Source: Nemertoderma westbladi (Eukaryota; Xenacoelomorpha; Nemertodermatida; Nemertodermatidae). Taken from it: DNA of 64,000 bases. Position numbers and translations under genes: made by a program. Within the stretch, counting starts at the first letter, position 1, and every line of letters starts with the position of its first letter. The DNA lies in assembly GCA_032718475.1 (NCBI GenBank), contig JAUCBJ010009129.1:1-64000 (forward strand), given 5' to 3'. The notes beneath the pieces are model-generated. The model saw nothing but the letters and a program-made list of their open reading frames with translations. It was not told the DNA's origin and made no database searches. Of this stretch, positions 10,464 through 22,582 are shown piece by piece.

Positions 10464-11437
10464 GTGGTTCCCTATCTTAAGACACTCGCCCTTATATGGA
10501 CTATCTATGGGTATAATAAAGCTCTGCACATTTTTAAACTAGATGATGTACCAATGGTTATAATAATTAATACCATTAATTTATATTTTTATTGCACCAT
10601 GATGTATATACCACTGTTATTGCGGTATTCATTCCATACAGTTATACTGCTGATAGAATCTTTTAACGTAATAACCATTACATGCTCTTTCTGGTATTTT
10701 TATTATATATCCGATTTGGTATCAAATATTTCACAGCAGGGGGGCGTTAACATCATATTGCCTGGCCACATTACTTCTTACCTGTGTATATTATTAATTA
10801 ATATTTGTAGCTTCGGTTACATGGTGCGGTATTCGGTTCGGAAAACAGCACGCAAATCAACAGTTCTCGTAAAACGGGGACAATATTTTATCGATCATTA
10901 TATAAATATATATACTGGTGCTGTCATAAATATAATAATATTAATCCACAAAATATATTACTTATAGCATGTTACCTATTTATCGCTTTATTAATTTCTC
11001 CCATATTAATTACGTCAATTACAACTAACTTCTCCGCACTACATAACTATTCACTAGCTCTATATATATTCATTTTACTGTTAGGACATATTATTATGCT
11101 TGCCCCTATTACTATAGGACTAGTTAAATACTGTAGAAAACATTTAAATCTAAACCTGTATGTACTAATCCTAGTATTTCTCAGTTCTACTACATGGTGG
11201 CAACCTGGCGGCGTACATCTAAAATTTTACAAACACACACATGAACACTCCTCTACAAAAAATGCATCAGACTATTTATCCAACACGAACTATAAAAAGA
11301 TTAATAATAATTGCGTTTTTGTATTTAATACAATTGCCTTGTTCTACACTCTAATAATTAACATACACATAATGCACTGCCTAACTATATTACTTATAAT
11401 TGAACTATGTGGTGACATACAATTACACCCAGGACCC
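10464..11437 (+). pseudogene. Multi-pass membrane-like ORF ending in a degenerate 2A motif
   Basis: An in-frame stop lies at about 10451, and ATG codons such as 10554 are possible starts. The frame is open to 10967. A second frame, open from about 10945, continues without a stop through 11096 into the endonuclease, so one frameshift near 10945-10965 probably separates two halves of a single protein. The translation is rich in I, L, Y and F, with about six or seven plausible membrane segments separated by short polar turns and a basic loop (YSVRKTARK). At 11411-11437 it reads GDIQLHPGP, close to the 2A consensus DxExNPGP but with E to Q and N to H. The AT-rich base composition inflates hydrophobicity, but about 300 codons without stops in such DNA argue for real coding ancestry. 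Confidence 0.6.
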
Positions 11438-12081
11438 ATTACAAGAATTAAAAAATTAAAAACTAATATTACAAAAATTAAAAACATTAAGGTAAAAAGT
11501 AATAATTTGAGTATCAGAGAATACCTATTAAATAATCCAAATCGGTTAAAATACATGATCCTTAACTCTCGCAGTCTCGTTAAAAACTATGATGAATTAA
11601 AAGACATATTATCGGGCATTACAACCAATTTAATAGTGGGGATTACTGAGACTTGGTTAAAAAGGAAGCACTCAAATCGGTCCGTAAATTTACAGGGCTA
11701 TACTCTTTATCGACAAGATAGGAAACGAAAAAAGGGTGGAGGAGTATTACTTTATGTTCCCGATAATATGACTCTTAAACCACGTCCAGATCTATTAAAT
11801 AATAACAAAGTCCGCTATGAATCTGCATGGGTAGAAGTAGATAGCAAATACTTAGTTAACATTGTCTACAACCCACCCACCTCTCCAAACTCAAAGGATT
11901 TTATACTGGATTATAGCGAAGAACTGGAAAACGCACTTCATAACCCAAAGACTGAAATATTAACCCAAAGACTGAAATATTAATAGGGGGTGACTTCAAT
12001 ATTGACATTCTAAACACCAATGACAAATACACAACAGAATTTAAGGATCTCACCAACAAATATAACCTAGTAATACTAGAG
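11438..12081 (+). pseudogene. LINE AP endonuclease, 5' part
   Basis: Directly downstream of the 2A-like motif comes a basic linker and then the endonuclease signatures: LNSRSLVKNYDEL (catalytic Asn region), GITETWL (catalytic Glu) and GGGVLLYV. A 20-bp exact tandem duplication (11941-11960 and 11961-11980) shifts the frame. In the next frame the GGDFNID box follows (about 11985-12003), and the domain breaks off at about 12081, where an insertion begins. The rest of the domain, including the SDHEAV box, resumes at 13705. The enzyme would nick target DNA to prime reverse transcription; this copy cannot. Confidence 0.85.
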
Positions 12082-13704
12082 AGCCAGCAAGCTGGCTGGA
12101 AGGAGCCCGGGGGGAAGAATCCTAGCCAATACTAAACTAAACAATTGTCTAAATGGTGTGATGATACATAGCTGACTTTGTGGCTTGCCCCACATAATAA
12201 AAAATGAAACTTTGCTGCCACTAACAACCGAATATTTATAAGAAAATGCCCATGATTCACAACCAGATAAATAACAAGTTAGATTTACCAGTACAGGTAC
12301 GGTTACCTTTCTTTTTGAAAACCATTAGATTTAACAATTAATAGAAGTCTAGGTCGCGGCGAAAAATAATAACGCAAATTAAACAACCATACAATCGGCC
12401 TACACACTTTTTTATTATTCGAAATAAATTCGCTAACAGAAAATATCTAAACTAATTTATTTATTTACTAATTAATCTAAACGAGAAGGTGAACAATTGT
12501 TTCTACACAATTAATTATGACGACTTTTATGGGATATGTAATATTTACTGTTCAATAATAATTTACAATCTCCCATTCCAACACATTCCCAGAGAGTAAT
12601 AATATCATCAATATAACAAACTAAGTGGATTATAATTCGATTTCTTCAGCCAAGTCCGATAGCTATTTTTCTGAAATTTATATTGCTAATTTAATTATTT
12701 GGCATATTCTGTTTGTGGCGCAGACTATAATAATAATAACATTGTTGACATACAGTCTTTGAACCTTTCAGTCTTTCTCAGCAGTACTTTGTGGCTCGTC
12801 CCACATAATAAAAACTGAAACTTTGCTATGACAACACACCCGGTTCTTTTAAATTTGCGTGATTTGATTTATGCTCGCACCACTATTTGTAAGAAATATT
12901 AAAACTTATCTTACAGTATGCCAATGTAGTAATGGTATTAAAATATAATTAAATTAATTTACACTATTAATGCTTCAGCTAAAAAATCGTTTCAGCTAAA
13001 AAATCGTATGTAATAAAAAAAATAAGAATATTTTTAATATGTGTATATGTAATATAGGTATTACTGCTAAGTTAGGCAGTAGGCCAGAGCGGGCTCCTTA
13101 AATACATGCAACTACTGTATTATAGTGTAGGTCAACTATAAAACATTTTGCAATCCACAGTGAGTATCGACTGCAATAGGACACAACACACTGCTTTGTG
13201 TAACTAAAATTCATTCTCCTGATCCACCCCCTAACATAGCAGAGTGAGTAACCTTATTGTAGATATACCCTTAGGAAGCACTGGGAGAGCAATCAGCTTA
13301 TGGGGTAATACATTAGAAACCAACAGCTTATGTGTGAGTAAACATTGACTTTCCTTATAGCCTACTAGTAAAACTTGGCAACCAATACGTTTTACTATGA
13401 CTGTGTATAACATATTAAGCCATATTTCATCATGAACACCAGCTGTTATTTTACCATTGCTTTTAATTTCGCGACAAAACAATGTCAAAAAACTAAATAT
13501 ATCGAATACCACACATAGAATCGATCTGAAATTTTGTAACGCGATTATGAACCTCAAAAGCAATGTACTTGCAAAATTTAATCAAAATCGCCAGGCAGGA
13601 AGTGCCTTAACCTAGATAATTATCAGTCAGTCAGTGTCAGTCAATGTAATGTATCCTGAAGATTCTTACAGTAAGTATCCCGCTGTCAAGCGGGCTCCTA
13701 ATTA
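12082..13704. mobile_element. 1.6-kb insertion inside the LINE endonuclease
   Basis: The endonuclease reading stops near 12081 and resumes near 13705, so the intervening sequence is an insertion. It has a hairpin at each end: AGCCAGCAAGCTGGCT at the left and CCCGCTGTCAAGCGGG at the right. The two outer edges share an imperfect inverted GGAGCC-GC. A roughly 50-bp segment containing CCCACATAATAAAAA is directly repeated inside (about 12180 and 12795), and GCGGGCTCCT appears internally near 13090 as well as at the right end. No transposase is recognisable. The 110-codon minus frame at 13231-13563 matches nothing I know. A terminal hairpin followed by CTAAT recalls a Helitron 3' end, but the left end does not fit, so the class is open. 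Confidence 0.6.
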
Positions 13705-16137
13705 AATAAAACAGACCCAACACGCTATGGAACAACCAAGAATTCACTACTAGACCTTATTATAACAACTAAAAGTAATGAAACAAATATTAATGATACT
13801 ACAATACTTTACTGTAACTTCTCTGACCATGAAGCTGTAATTGCAAATATAGACTACAACACTCGTGAAAAAACAAACGAAAAGAAAAGACACACATATA
13901 GGGACTTCAAAGGATTTTCTAATACTAATTTTATCAAAGATATTGCAAAAATTGAGTGGACACCAATATATAATAGCGCAGATGTGAACTTTAACCTTAA
14001 CTATGTAGAGAGGCAAATTGAGTTAACACTTGATAAGCATGCCCCTTTTAAAACAATATTAATTAATGAAAATAAAAAACCCAGCCATAATCCAGCATGG
14101 TGGACTAATGAACTCAACGAGCTTACTAAAGACAAACTGGAAAAACTTCATATATGGCGAGCAACAAAATTAGAAACAGATTTAAAAAATTTTAAAATGG
14201 CGAGAAATAAATCTAACCACTTGAACAGCTCCCTAAAAAATAAATACATGAAAAATAAATTCCAGAACAATAACAACGCGAAGTCAAGATGGAACATAAT
14301 AAATGCTATCATTAATAAACACAAAAATTCTGGCTACGTACAACGCATTCGCGATGGCAATGGTATAATCCAATCTACTAGTAAAGTAATCGCTAATATA
14401 TTTAATAAGGTATATTTAAAATTAGGTACTACGGCTGGAATCAGACATGACAAAGGACTATTACAAAAGGCAAACTCTAAGACAACAAAAACTAATGATA
14501 ATACAATAAACATAACCCAAAATAAAAACACAAACCCAACACCATTCACATTTTCAAATATCACACAGTTAGATATGCTGGATGTACTTGATAAACTAAA
14601 TACAAATAAACCAAATGGACCATCTACTATTCCACCTAAAATAATAAAATTAATTAGACTCCAACTTGTTTCTCCGTTAACTCATATAATTAACCAATGT
14701 CTTACAATGTCAGAATTTCCAGAAAACCTAAAATTAACTGAAATAACACCAGTCTTTAAAAAAGGTGATGTTCTTGACCCAGAAAACTATCGCCCGATAT
14801 CTGTAACGTCTACAATAGAAAAAATATTCGAAAAAATAATACTTATTCAACTAATGTCATTTATAAACTCTAATAAGCTAATAAATAAAAAACAGTTTGG
14901 TTTTAGGAAAGGATTCTCAACCTCTGATGCAATAGTATATACAACTGAAACATGGAAAGCACAATTAGATAACAATAAATATGTAGCAGTAGCAGCACTA
15001 TATTTAGCCAAAGCCTTCAATTCATTAGACCATGTCACACTACTAAATAAATTAGCAACATTAGGATTAGATAATACTGCAATAACTCTAATTAAAAACT
15101 TTCTAAAAGACAGACCACAAAGGGTAAAATTAAACGGGACCACATCAGACTGGGAAATTCTAAATAGGGGCATTCCGCAGGGGACACAGCTCGGGCCTAT
15201 ATTATTTCTGTTATACGTTAATGACATCAAGACTTTTCACAACCTAGACTTAGTTCAATACGCAGACGATACACTAATATTTTACTCACATACAGACGCT
15301 AAAATTGCTACAGAAACACTGGCACACCAAATAGATGATCTAGAAAACATATTCTCTAAAATGCACCTTTTTTTGAATACAAAAAAGACAGAATTCATGC
15401 TAATTTCACCAAAAACGCGCACATCGGAAACTAACAGAATACATTTAAATACTAGTAAAGGTGAATTAGAACAATCGTCTACAATAAAATATCTAGGTGT
15501 CTTGATCGACAATAAACTGGATTGGAAAGAACAAATTACATCAACTTCAAACAAAATGAGTTATGCAATTTCTTGTCTACGTAGGATTAAAGGCCAACTT
15601 ACAGTTAAAACAAAACTCAATATATTTAAAGCAACTGTTCTACCTTATCACAACTACTGTAGCAATTTACTATTACCATTACATAATAAACACGGTTACA
15701 AGGAATTACTATACGGTCTTGAAAAGCAGCAAAATTACGGATTACGAGTTGTCTTCAGTAAACGAATAAGAGATATGACGGGCACCCAATTACGTACACT
15801 AGCTAAGCTACCTAATCTATACTCACTACGACAATATACAGGGCTTAATTTCTTCTACCGATACCTTAACAACCTAACCTTGCCTTTTGCTACACTACAA
15901 TTACCATTCATTCTAAATAATAAATATAATGAAAAAATACAAAATAATCGAACGGGAAATATAAAATTACCAAAAACAAATAATAATTATGGCCACTCCA
16001 GTATCATGATAGCATTAATTAAAACTTGGAACCAACTTGAAACAATTACAAAGCAACTTACAGAATATAAACATTATAAGAAAATCATTCAAATAAAATT
16101 TTTAACCCACTACAATCGATATGAGGAAATTAATTAA
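13705..16137 (+). pseudogene. LINE endonuclease end plus reverse transcriptase, catalytically dead
   Basis: The frame is open from about 13705 to the stop at 16137 (about 810 codons). It begins with the endonuclease end (TRYGTTKNSLLDL, then SDHEAV), followed by a linker with PAWWTNEL. The reverse transcriptase has TPVFKKGDVLDPENYRPIS, KKQFGFRKGFSTSDA, a motif A region, GIPQGTQLGPILFLLYVND, the YADD box (15259-15270) and YLGVLIDNKLDW. In motif A the usual Asp (as in LDLSKAFDS) is Tyr at 15001-15003, and the second Asp is Asn at 15019-15021. The long frame with a lost metal ligand suggests that the point changes are relatively recent, or an assembly or mutation oddity in an otherwise well-kept ORF. 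Confidence 0.9.
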
Positions 16138-16768
16138 ATCAACATGATCTGGAGTGGCTCATGCGAGAACTGTTGATTCTGTGTCCCTGTCCGAGTCGTA
16201 CAGTAGTTATTTCCCGGTCTACTGTAGTATTGTGTACTGTAGTTCGGCGGGCCTGACCCTGCTGTGGAACTTTGACACGTATTTCCTATATTATCAGCTG
16301 AAGTACTTCAATGTGCGGTGCTGCCTCATGTATTTCACCTATATATGAGTACCGGAAATATACGAAGTTTTATTATTATTATTATTAGTAAGTTTTGGTG
16401 CTTTTATCACAAAATGCACAATTCCTCCAAAATATGGTGCTTAACGTCCCTACAGTACTAAACGCTCTTTGGGGCCTAACGCGACTTTACCTCTTTGTTT
16501 TGTACAGAACCTTTGGTGTACTCACCCAATTTAACTGTTGTGTATTAGTAGGCCTATTATGCTTCTTTTTACTTCAGTACTTTGTTTCTCAATTAAAAAA
16601 TTCAAATTCCAATTCCAATGCGGGCACAGTCTGACAGTACATATACGGACTGCTGGAAATATTGCGAAAATTAAGTTTACTACAGACCCCATGCACTGGA
16701 GGCAGCCTACTGGAGAGGGCACAGAATAAAAACAAAAGAACAACTGAATAACTGGCAGAATACAGGAA

Positions 16769-16950
16769 TAGTTACACTGGTGCTTAGATCGTGGCTTTCC
16801 AGTTAACATTATTCCACTTTGTATAAAACATGTGATGTGGTTGGAGAAAGCTGCTACTAAGCAGCAACCAATCGCGTTAATCCTGTTTAACACTGAGTCA
16901 ATGAGAATGGAATATTGCTAACATGAAAAAGTTCAGGTTAACATTATTCC
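16769..16950 (+). repeat. Dispersed repeat, left copy of an inverted pair
   Basis: This roughly 180-bp segment, with TGCTTAGATCGTGGCTTTCC and GTGGTTGGAGAAAGCTGCTA, is repeated in reverse complement at 22016-22205 with a few substitutions and one indel. Confidence 0.8.
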
Positions 16951-18378
16951 ATATCTCAGTATCTGTATTCACTATTCTATTAGGCCCTACACCTACCCTT
17001 GAGACTGGCCTTGTCTGTTTCATTATACAAGTTATACCGAAAGCATTCAGGCGTCAGGCAGAAGAACAGTAGGTACAGCAAAGCAAATTATTAAGAATTG
17101 AAGCAACAGTAATTACTGTAATCTAGTAGCCAATACCTAATAGATAGCAGGTTTTGTTAATTCAATACTTTAAGCCTTAAAGGGGCCTTATTCTTTCTCA
17201 TGGTACACAGTAGTTACACGTTGTGGGGTCTTCGAGCAGCACGTGTTCAAATGTTCAATGACTGAGCAGCGACTAATTAACAAATTTATGAGGGATTCAT
17301 TGACCAGCTACAGACAGACCAATATTGTGACATATATTTTAGTTTAATGTTTGATTCAATTAAAGGCACAAATTAAAAAGGCTACAAATATATAGGGTTG
17401 AATAATTAAATTAGTCACCCATTAAAAGGTAGCCAAATAAAAGTTGCAATCTATATAAATTTTTAAATTCAGTAGTGTGCGTGTGTTGTGTATTGATTCC
17501 GTAGATTTTATGTTGAAATAGCGTTCATTAATTTAATTTCTATTTAATTATTCAGGCATACTAATACCCACTTTAAATTAGTTAGTGTGTGTTAAGTGTG
17601 TAAGATTTGATTGTTTTGGCACGAACCCATTAGGACACAGAAACTGACGGATTCTTCGCAAATTTCGCAAACGTCGCGAATTTCGCAAACGTCGCAAACT
17701 TCGGGAATTTTTTCTACAATTTTGACTCCTTAAGCAAAAGGGTCCCGAATGAGTTTTTTAACCTTTATTTTTTTGTGATTTTGAGTGCTTTTTTATATTA
17801 GTGAATGTTCTAGAACCTTAGTAGATTTTTTATGGTATAATGCTAGTATTTTTTACTAGCTAGTAATTTTTGGAAATTATTTTGGTCATTAATATATTCT
17901 TCAACAGTTTAACCTGAAATATCATGGACTTTCACATTTTTTATAATTTATAAAAATACTAGCTAGCAAAAAAACACTACCGGTAGCTATCATAAAAAAC
18001 ATATCTACTAATGTTCTAGAACTTTCACCCATAACAAAAAAATTTAAAAACGATTGGTGGAAAGGATTGGTGAAAAATGGCTGGGGTGTCGACAGGGCGA
18101 AGTAGGGACCGTGTTGCTTAACCCCTTAGAGCCTATGACGTCCAGTGCATGTCACCATGGACAACACTAAGACGTGCAGTGGACGTCATGCTGCAATACA
18201 TGTTTTATTGGAAGGCTCTTGGTCTAGGTATACTGGTGGATAGTATTAAAGACATTTAGTGAGACACTCTTAATGGCAAAAAATCCATTCTGTACTGTAG
18301 ATAGGCTTTATTGTAGACTGTATTATCAATGTTAGGTATATGGCGTAATGCCAACCACAGTACAGTAGTACAGACTGA

Positions 18379-18905
18379 CAGTAAGACCGACAGACAGACA
18401 GACTAGATTTATGTAAACGTGTCAACTGACATCAGAAATGAAATCAGCAACCCTTAACACCCCCATAGCGGGAATGTTGGTTAGTTAGTATACTTTCTTA
18501 AGTTTTGACAGACTGACTGACAGAAAGACCGACAGACCAACAGCCAGACAGACTAGATTTATTAAACGTGAAAACTGACATCTGAAATGAAATCAGCACC
18601 CATTAAAACCCCATAACGAGAATGTTAGTTAGTTTGTATTCTTTTTTAAGTTTTGACAGACTGACTGACTGACAGAAAGACCGACAAACTAGATTAATGT
18701 AAACCTGAAAACTGACATCAGAAATGAAATCAGCACCCCTTAAAACCCCCATAGCGAGAATGTTAGTTAATTTGAATTATTTTTTATGTTTTGACAGACT
18801 GACTAACAGAATGACCGACAGACAGACAGACTAGATTTATGTAAACGTGAAAACTGACATCAGAAATGTAATCAGCACCCCTTAAAACCCCCACAGCGAG
18901 AATGA
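18379..18905. repeat. Four degenerate tandem units of about 140 bp
   Basis: Four successive units each contain a GACAGACTGACTGACAG-type stretch, then ACTAGATTTATG, CTGACATC-GAAATGAAATCAGCA and CCCCCATAGCGAGAATG. The same composite occurs once inside the TTAA element at 32884-33748, so it is a dispersed family that expanded locally. Confidence 0.8.
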
Positions 18906-19386
18906 TAGCGACACGTTTTAATTATTAACCATATTTCGTAAGATATATTTTAAAACATTTATTTATTAATAATGCAATAACTGAATAACCAGATAACGGA
19001 AAGACAAATCGAATTGAAACTTTTAATTACTAATAATAATTGTGGTGAGAGGTGATTGGAAATCAAGCTTATATGTTATGTTATGGTAGGCACAGGCAAA
19101 TGAATTGATGTCTGTTGAGATGTATTGAAGGAGCGCTATTCCTTCTACTAGACTACTACAGGTTAGGCCATGTCCTTGTGTGCTAGCCTAGGCACTGGCT
19201 TGCAGTCAATGACTTCACCTTGCCATGTTAGTAATGTACAACTTCAAGAAATATTATTGGGCACGGCTGCCCTTGTCATGCCTTAGGCTCTATGGGGGAG
19301 AATGGAATCAGCGTATGAATTTACAATGTCAATTATGTTTAAATCAATTAAAAATACATTTATTAACGCAAATCACTTGAAAAAAT

Positions 19387-19510
19387 AAAACACACACACA
19401 CACACACACCCCCCACCCCCACACACACCCCCCCACACACCCCCACACACACCACCACACACACACACACCCCCACACACACCCCCACACACACACACAC
19501 ACACACAAAC
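19387..19510. repeat. CA/CCCCA microsatellite
   Basis: About 120 bp of pure C and A, mixing (CA)n with C runs. Confidence 0.95.
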
Positions 19511-21181
19511 ACAGACTTTTGAAAAACGGCCATAGTATAATTATATCAGTTCGCTGATGGCTCGCCGTTCATGACTCGCCCCACACAAAATACGCATTCA
19601 CGCAAACAAACAAATAAAATTAGCCTCGAGATAGCGATAGTTTACGTGCTCGGGATGAGATCTTTCGATCATTTGCTCAGATTGGTGCTCGTGTGTCGGA
19701 GGGTATAGCATGGACAGACTCATAGACTCACAGACAGACAATGCATATTTATATATAACACTAGAAACCCCGTGGCCTTCGGCCACGGCTTTCTAGTTCA
19801 CAAGCTTCTATACAGTCAATCAATCAATGGACAATATCAAACATAAATAAATAAATTAATTAACTTAACAAAACTTTACATAAGTGAGCATTCTCTCAAA
19901 CAAACAGACTGATGCCGCTTTAATTGCAGCTACATACAATAATAAACATAAGGCTTTATGTTGTAGTAGATAATAAAATGGGAAAAGGTTTAAACTGTGT
20001 GATATTTTCCCCTAGTGGAAAACTGTATAACTGCAGAGTAGTGGTTAGCGTCCTCGCAAACATAACCTATAGTGCAGTAGGTCACTGCAGCAACTCTATC
20101 GTATTAAAATGGAAGGTTGTAATTTCAGACATTTCGTCCCCTAGTGGCAGACTGTCTGCTAAGTGCCAAGAAACAACAAAATTGTAGGTTTCCTCATTCA
20201 GACATTTCATCCCCTAATAGCGGCAGACTGGGGAACTGTAGATTGGTCATCGTCTCCCCAAGCCCAAATACACACCACACCCTACGGTGTAGTATACTCT
20301 GTTTGGTATCAGCAAAAAAACATTATAAACATATTGTGTAAAGGACCTAAGTATCAGCTAAAAATCATATAATATAATCAAATATTTTTATCATATAATA
20401 ATAATCAAATAACCAAATAGGATAAGATTTTCACTTTCAGACATTTCGCCTCCTAGTGGCAGACTGAAGAACCGCAAACTGGTCGGCGTCCTCCCAACAC
20501 GCAGCTATGGTCAGGTAGAATTTATTCTGCAAAGTGTCAGCAGAGCGGTTACGATGATGCTGTTATTTCTCAGATAACAAAACAACTGAAGAATAATGCA
20601 ATTTTACCTCAAAGACGCATTCATGCAAGTATCAAGTAAATGTGTAAAATAATCAGCCTCGAGAAAGCCTTTACAATTCATGTTCACGGGCTCAGGATGG
20701 TCTGCATCATATAGATGCACGCACATGATAGAGTCAAGATCCAACTTGTAGAATGACGGACTGACGACCTGCTAGGCCTACCTCGCTAGCACCCATCCGG
20801 TACATTGCAAAAATGAATAATTGAATAATTTTGTGTTTATGATTATAAACAATATGTGAACTGAAAAAAGCTAATTTAAGATTTACTGCTGGTTCTTACC
20901 AATGTAAGTCAAGAACCAATCACAGTAGATCCTGCTGGGTCCTATTTATTGAGATTACTACTTAACCAACCCAGCCTGCTGCAGGCCACCTATGATTGGT
21001 CTGCAAGTAGCTAGCTGCCTTGCTAACCGATATATCATTCGCTCAAATTAGTGCTCTTTGGCTTCCGACATTTATGGCTTCCGACACACACACACACACA
21101 CACACACAGACTTTTGAAAAACGGCCATAGTGTAAATATATCAGTTCGCTGATGGCTCGCCATTCGTGTCTCGCCCCACAT
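19511..21181. repeat. Direct repeat pair with microsatellite heads
   Basis: A roughly 75-bp segment starting AGACTTTTGAAAAACGG and ending CTCGCCCCACA occurs at about 19511-19590 and again at about 21107-21181. Both copies directly follow a (CA)n run. The distance between them is about 1.6 kb. This looks like two insertions of one family with a 5' or 3' CA microsatellite. Confidence 0.7.
20006..20500. repeat. Degenerate short repeat cluster
   Basis: Four diverged copies of a motif containing CAGACATTTC, CCCCTAGTGG and CAGACTG lie near 20006, 20125, 20204 and 20437. Confidence 0.6.
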
Positions 21182-22015
21182 GGCAGCATGGGAGCAGTAA
21201 TGAGACGATTAAAAAAGTAGTGGAATGTAATTTATGAGATAATAAGTACACAACAACCTCTGTGTTATCGAGACACAAACAAAAAATTGATAAAAGGAGA
21301 ACAAACAGCGAAACTAAACCATTTCCACGTTGTCCAGCCTGCCAGCATTGTTCTTTTTGCTACTCGCGTTTCGGGAATGCTACAGACAGACCTTGGACCA
21401 ATTGAATGGATAGGATGTAGCGTTTGCACGGGTGTAAACACTACGCCGACAACCGGCAACCACTGCCGACAACAGCAAATATGAAAATGTAACCTGAGTT
21501 CGTAACTCTCGTTTATTGTTTTGGTTAGACTAACCTTCCACTGTAACCTGTTCCTTTCCCTCAATTAATAAATAACATTAATTAGCTTTAATTGTCGTGC
21601 GGTCGGTTGTCGGCGTTACGGCGTAGCATTTACACCCCGTTTGCACGAAGTGGTTGGTATCATAAAAGTTGTGTGAATAAAACGCAACACGAGATTCGGG
21701 GTGATGAACTGATATGTGAGACCTGCATTTTTGCCCACATTGCATATTACTACGTGGCAAGTACTTCAATGAGATATTGTATAAGTACAGTATGTTTATT
21801 ACTAAACCGGACTTAACTATAAATATTTCATTCACAGTTTACATCATTGTAATTAAACTAATCCACTTATACGTTTTTTTTCTTGCATCTGTGCATATAT
21901 TATGCCTGGTATTGTACCATCAGACCATACTGATAATATTATATGGCTTACTCAATTACTAACTGACTAACACTAGCAGGTAGCAGCTTAATTGCTGTAA
22001 TATCTGATTACTTTG

Positions 22016-22205
22016 GAATAATGTCAACATGAACTTTTTCATGTTAGCAATATTCCATTCTCATTGACTCTGTGTTAAACAGGATTAACGTGATTGGTTG
22101 CTGCTTAGTAGCAGCCCCTAGCAGGTTTCTCCAACCACATCACTTGTTTTATACAAAATGGAATAATGTTATCTGGAAAAGCCACGATCTAAGCACCGGT
22201 AATAG
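22016..22205 (-). repeat. Dispersed repeat, right copy of an inverted pair
   Basis: Reverse-complement copy of 16769-16950, with a small insertion around CCCCTAGCAGG. Either two independent MITE copies or the long terminal inverted repeats of one 5.4-kb element. Confidence 0.8.
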
Positions 22206-22309
22206 TTACCGGTAACGGGAGTTCAATTTATTTATTTCTCTTCCGTCTATACTGCTATATATAGGCCTATATGATTGCACTCATAGTCTGATAGTAATTA
22301 AAGGTAGAA

Positions 22310-22402
22310 TATATAGTAATTAAAGGTAGAATATTGAATATATATATGTCACTAATCACTATAGTAATTAAAGGTAGAATATTGAATATATATGTACATA
22401 CT
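22310..22402. repeat. Short tandem repeat, three units
   Basis: Three copies of a unit with AGTAATTAAAGGTAGAATAT followed by variable TGAATATATAT. Confidence 0.8.
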
Positions 22403-22582
22403 TTAAAACTTTAGAGCACAATAAACAGATAAAGGAGTACGGTACTGCAGTAGTGCAGTAGGCCTACACATCAACATACATCATTTTCATTTGACCATTC
22501 AAAGTGTACGGGTTAGAGGTTGCCGGTAGGCCTACTGCAGTAGGCCTACTGAAACTGACCTGCTAATATTGGACATTTTCAG

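Larger units (their letters stand above)
10464..16388 (+). mobile_element. Long APE-type LINE with a membrane-protein-like 5' coding region
   Basis: The order is: hydrophobic multi-pass coding region, 2A-like motif, AP endonuclease, reverse transcriptase, short 3' UTR and an (ATT)n tail at about 16370-16387. Several frameshifts and a 1.6-kb insertion at 12082-13704 break it, and the RT active site is damaged, so it is an old, dead copy. The motif order and the microsatellite tail fit the CR1/L2/Rex-like part of the LINE tree, where 2A-like peptides at the start of the EN-RT protein are known. The 5' limit is uncertain; 10464 is only where the open frame begins. Confidence 0.8.
16389..22582. 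other. Non-coding region of dispersed and simple repeats
   Basis: No gene supported. Contents are an inverted pair of about 180-bp repeats near the two ends, a four-unit tandem block at 18379-18905, CA/CCCCA microsatellite DNA at 19387-19510, a direct repeat pair near 19511 and 21107, a degenerate cluster at 20006-20500, GTTCTAGAAC palindromes at 17807-17816 and 18013-18022, and a short inverted pair (about 21421-21460 and 21603-21646). Short open frames here show no protein-like features. Confidence 0.6.

Noticed and set aside
13231-13563. 110-codon minus-strand protein in the insertion
   Set aside because: No recognisable motif; length is not remarkable for AT-rich DNA.
12082-13704. Helitron
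   Set aside because: The right end has a hairpin and CTAAT, but there is no TC-type left end and no Rep/helicase; kept as unclassified.
16154-16893. Several 60-120-codon frames after the LINE
   Set aside because: Overlapping on both strands, no motifs, located in LINE 3' UTR and repeats.
21265-21962. Short frames on both strands near 21.3-22.0 kb
   Set aside because: They overlap an inverted repeat pair and a dispersed motif; no protein features.
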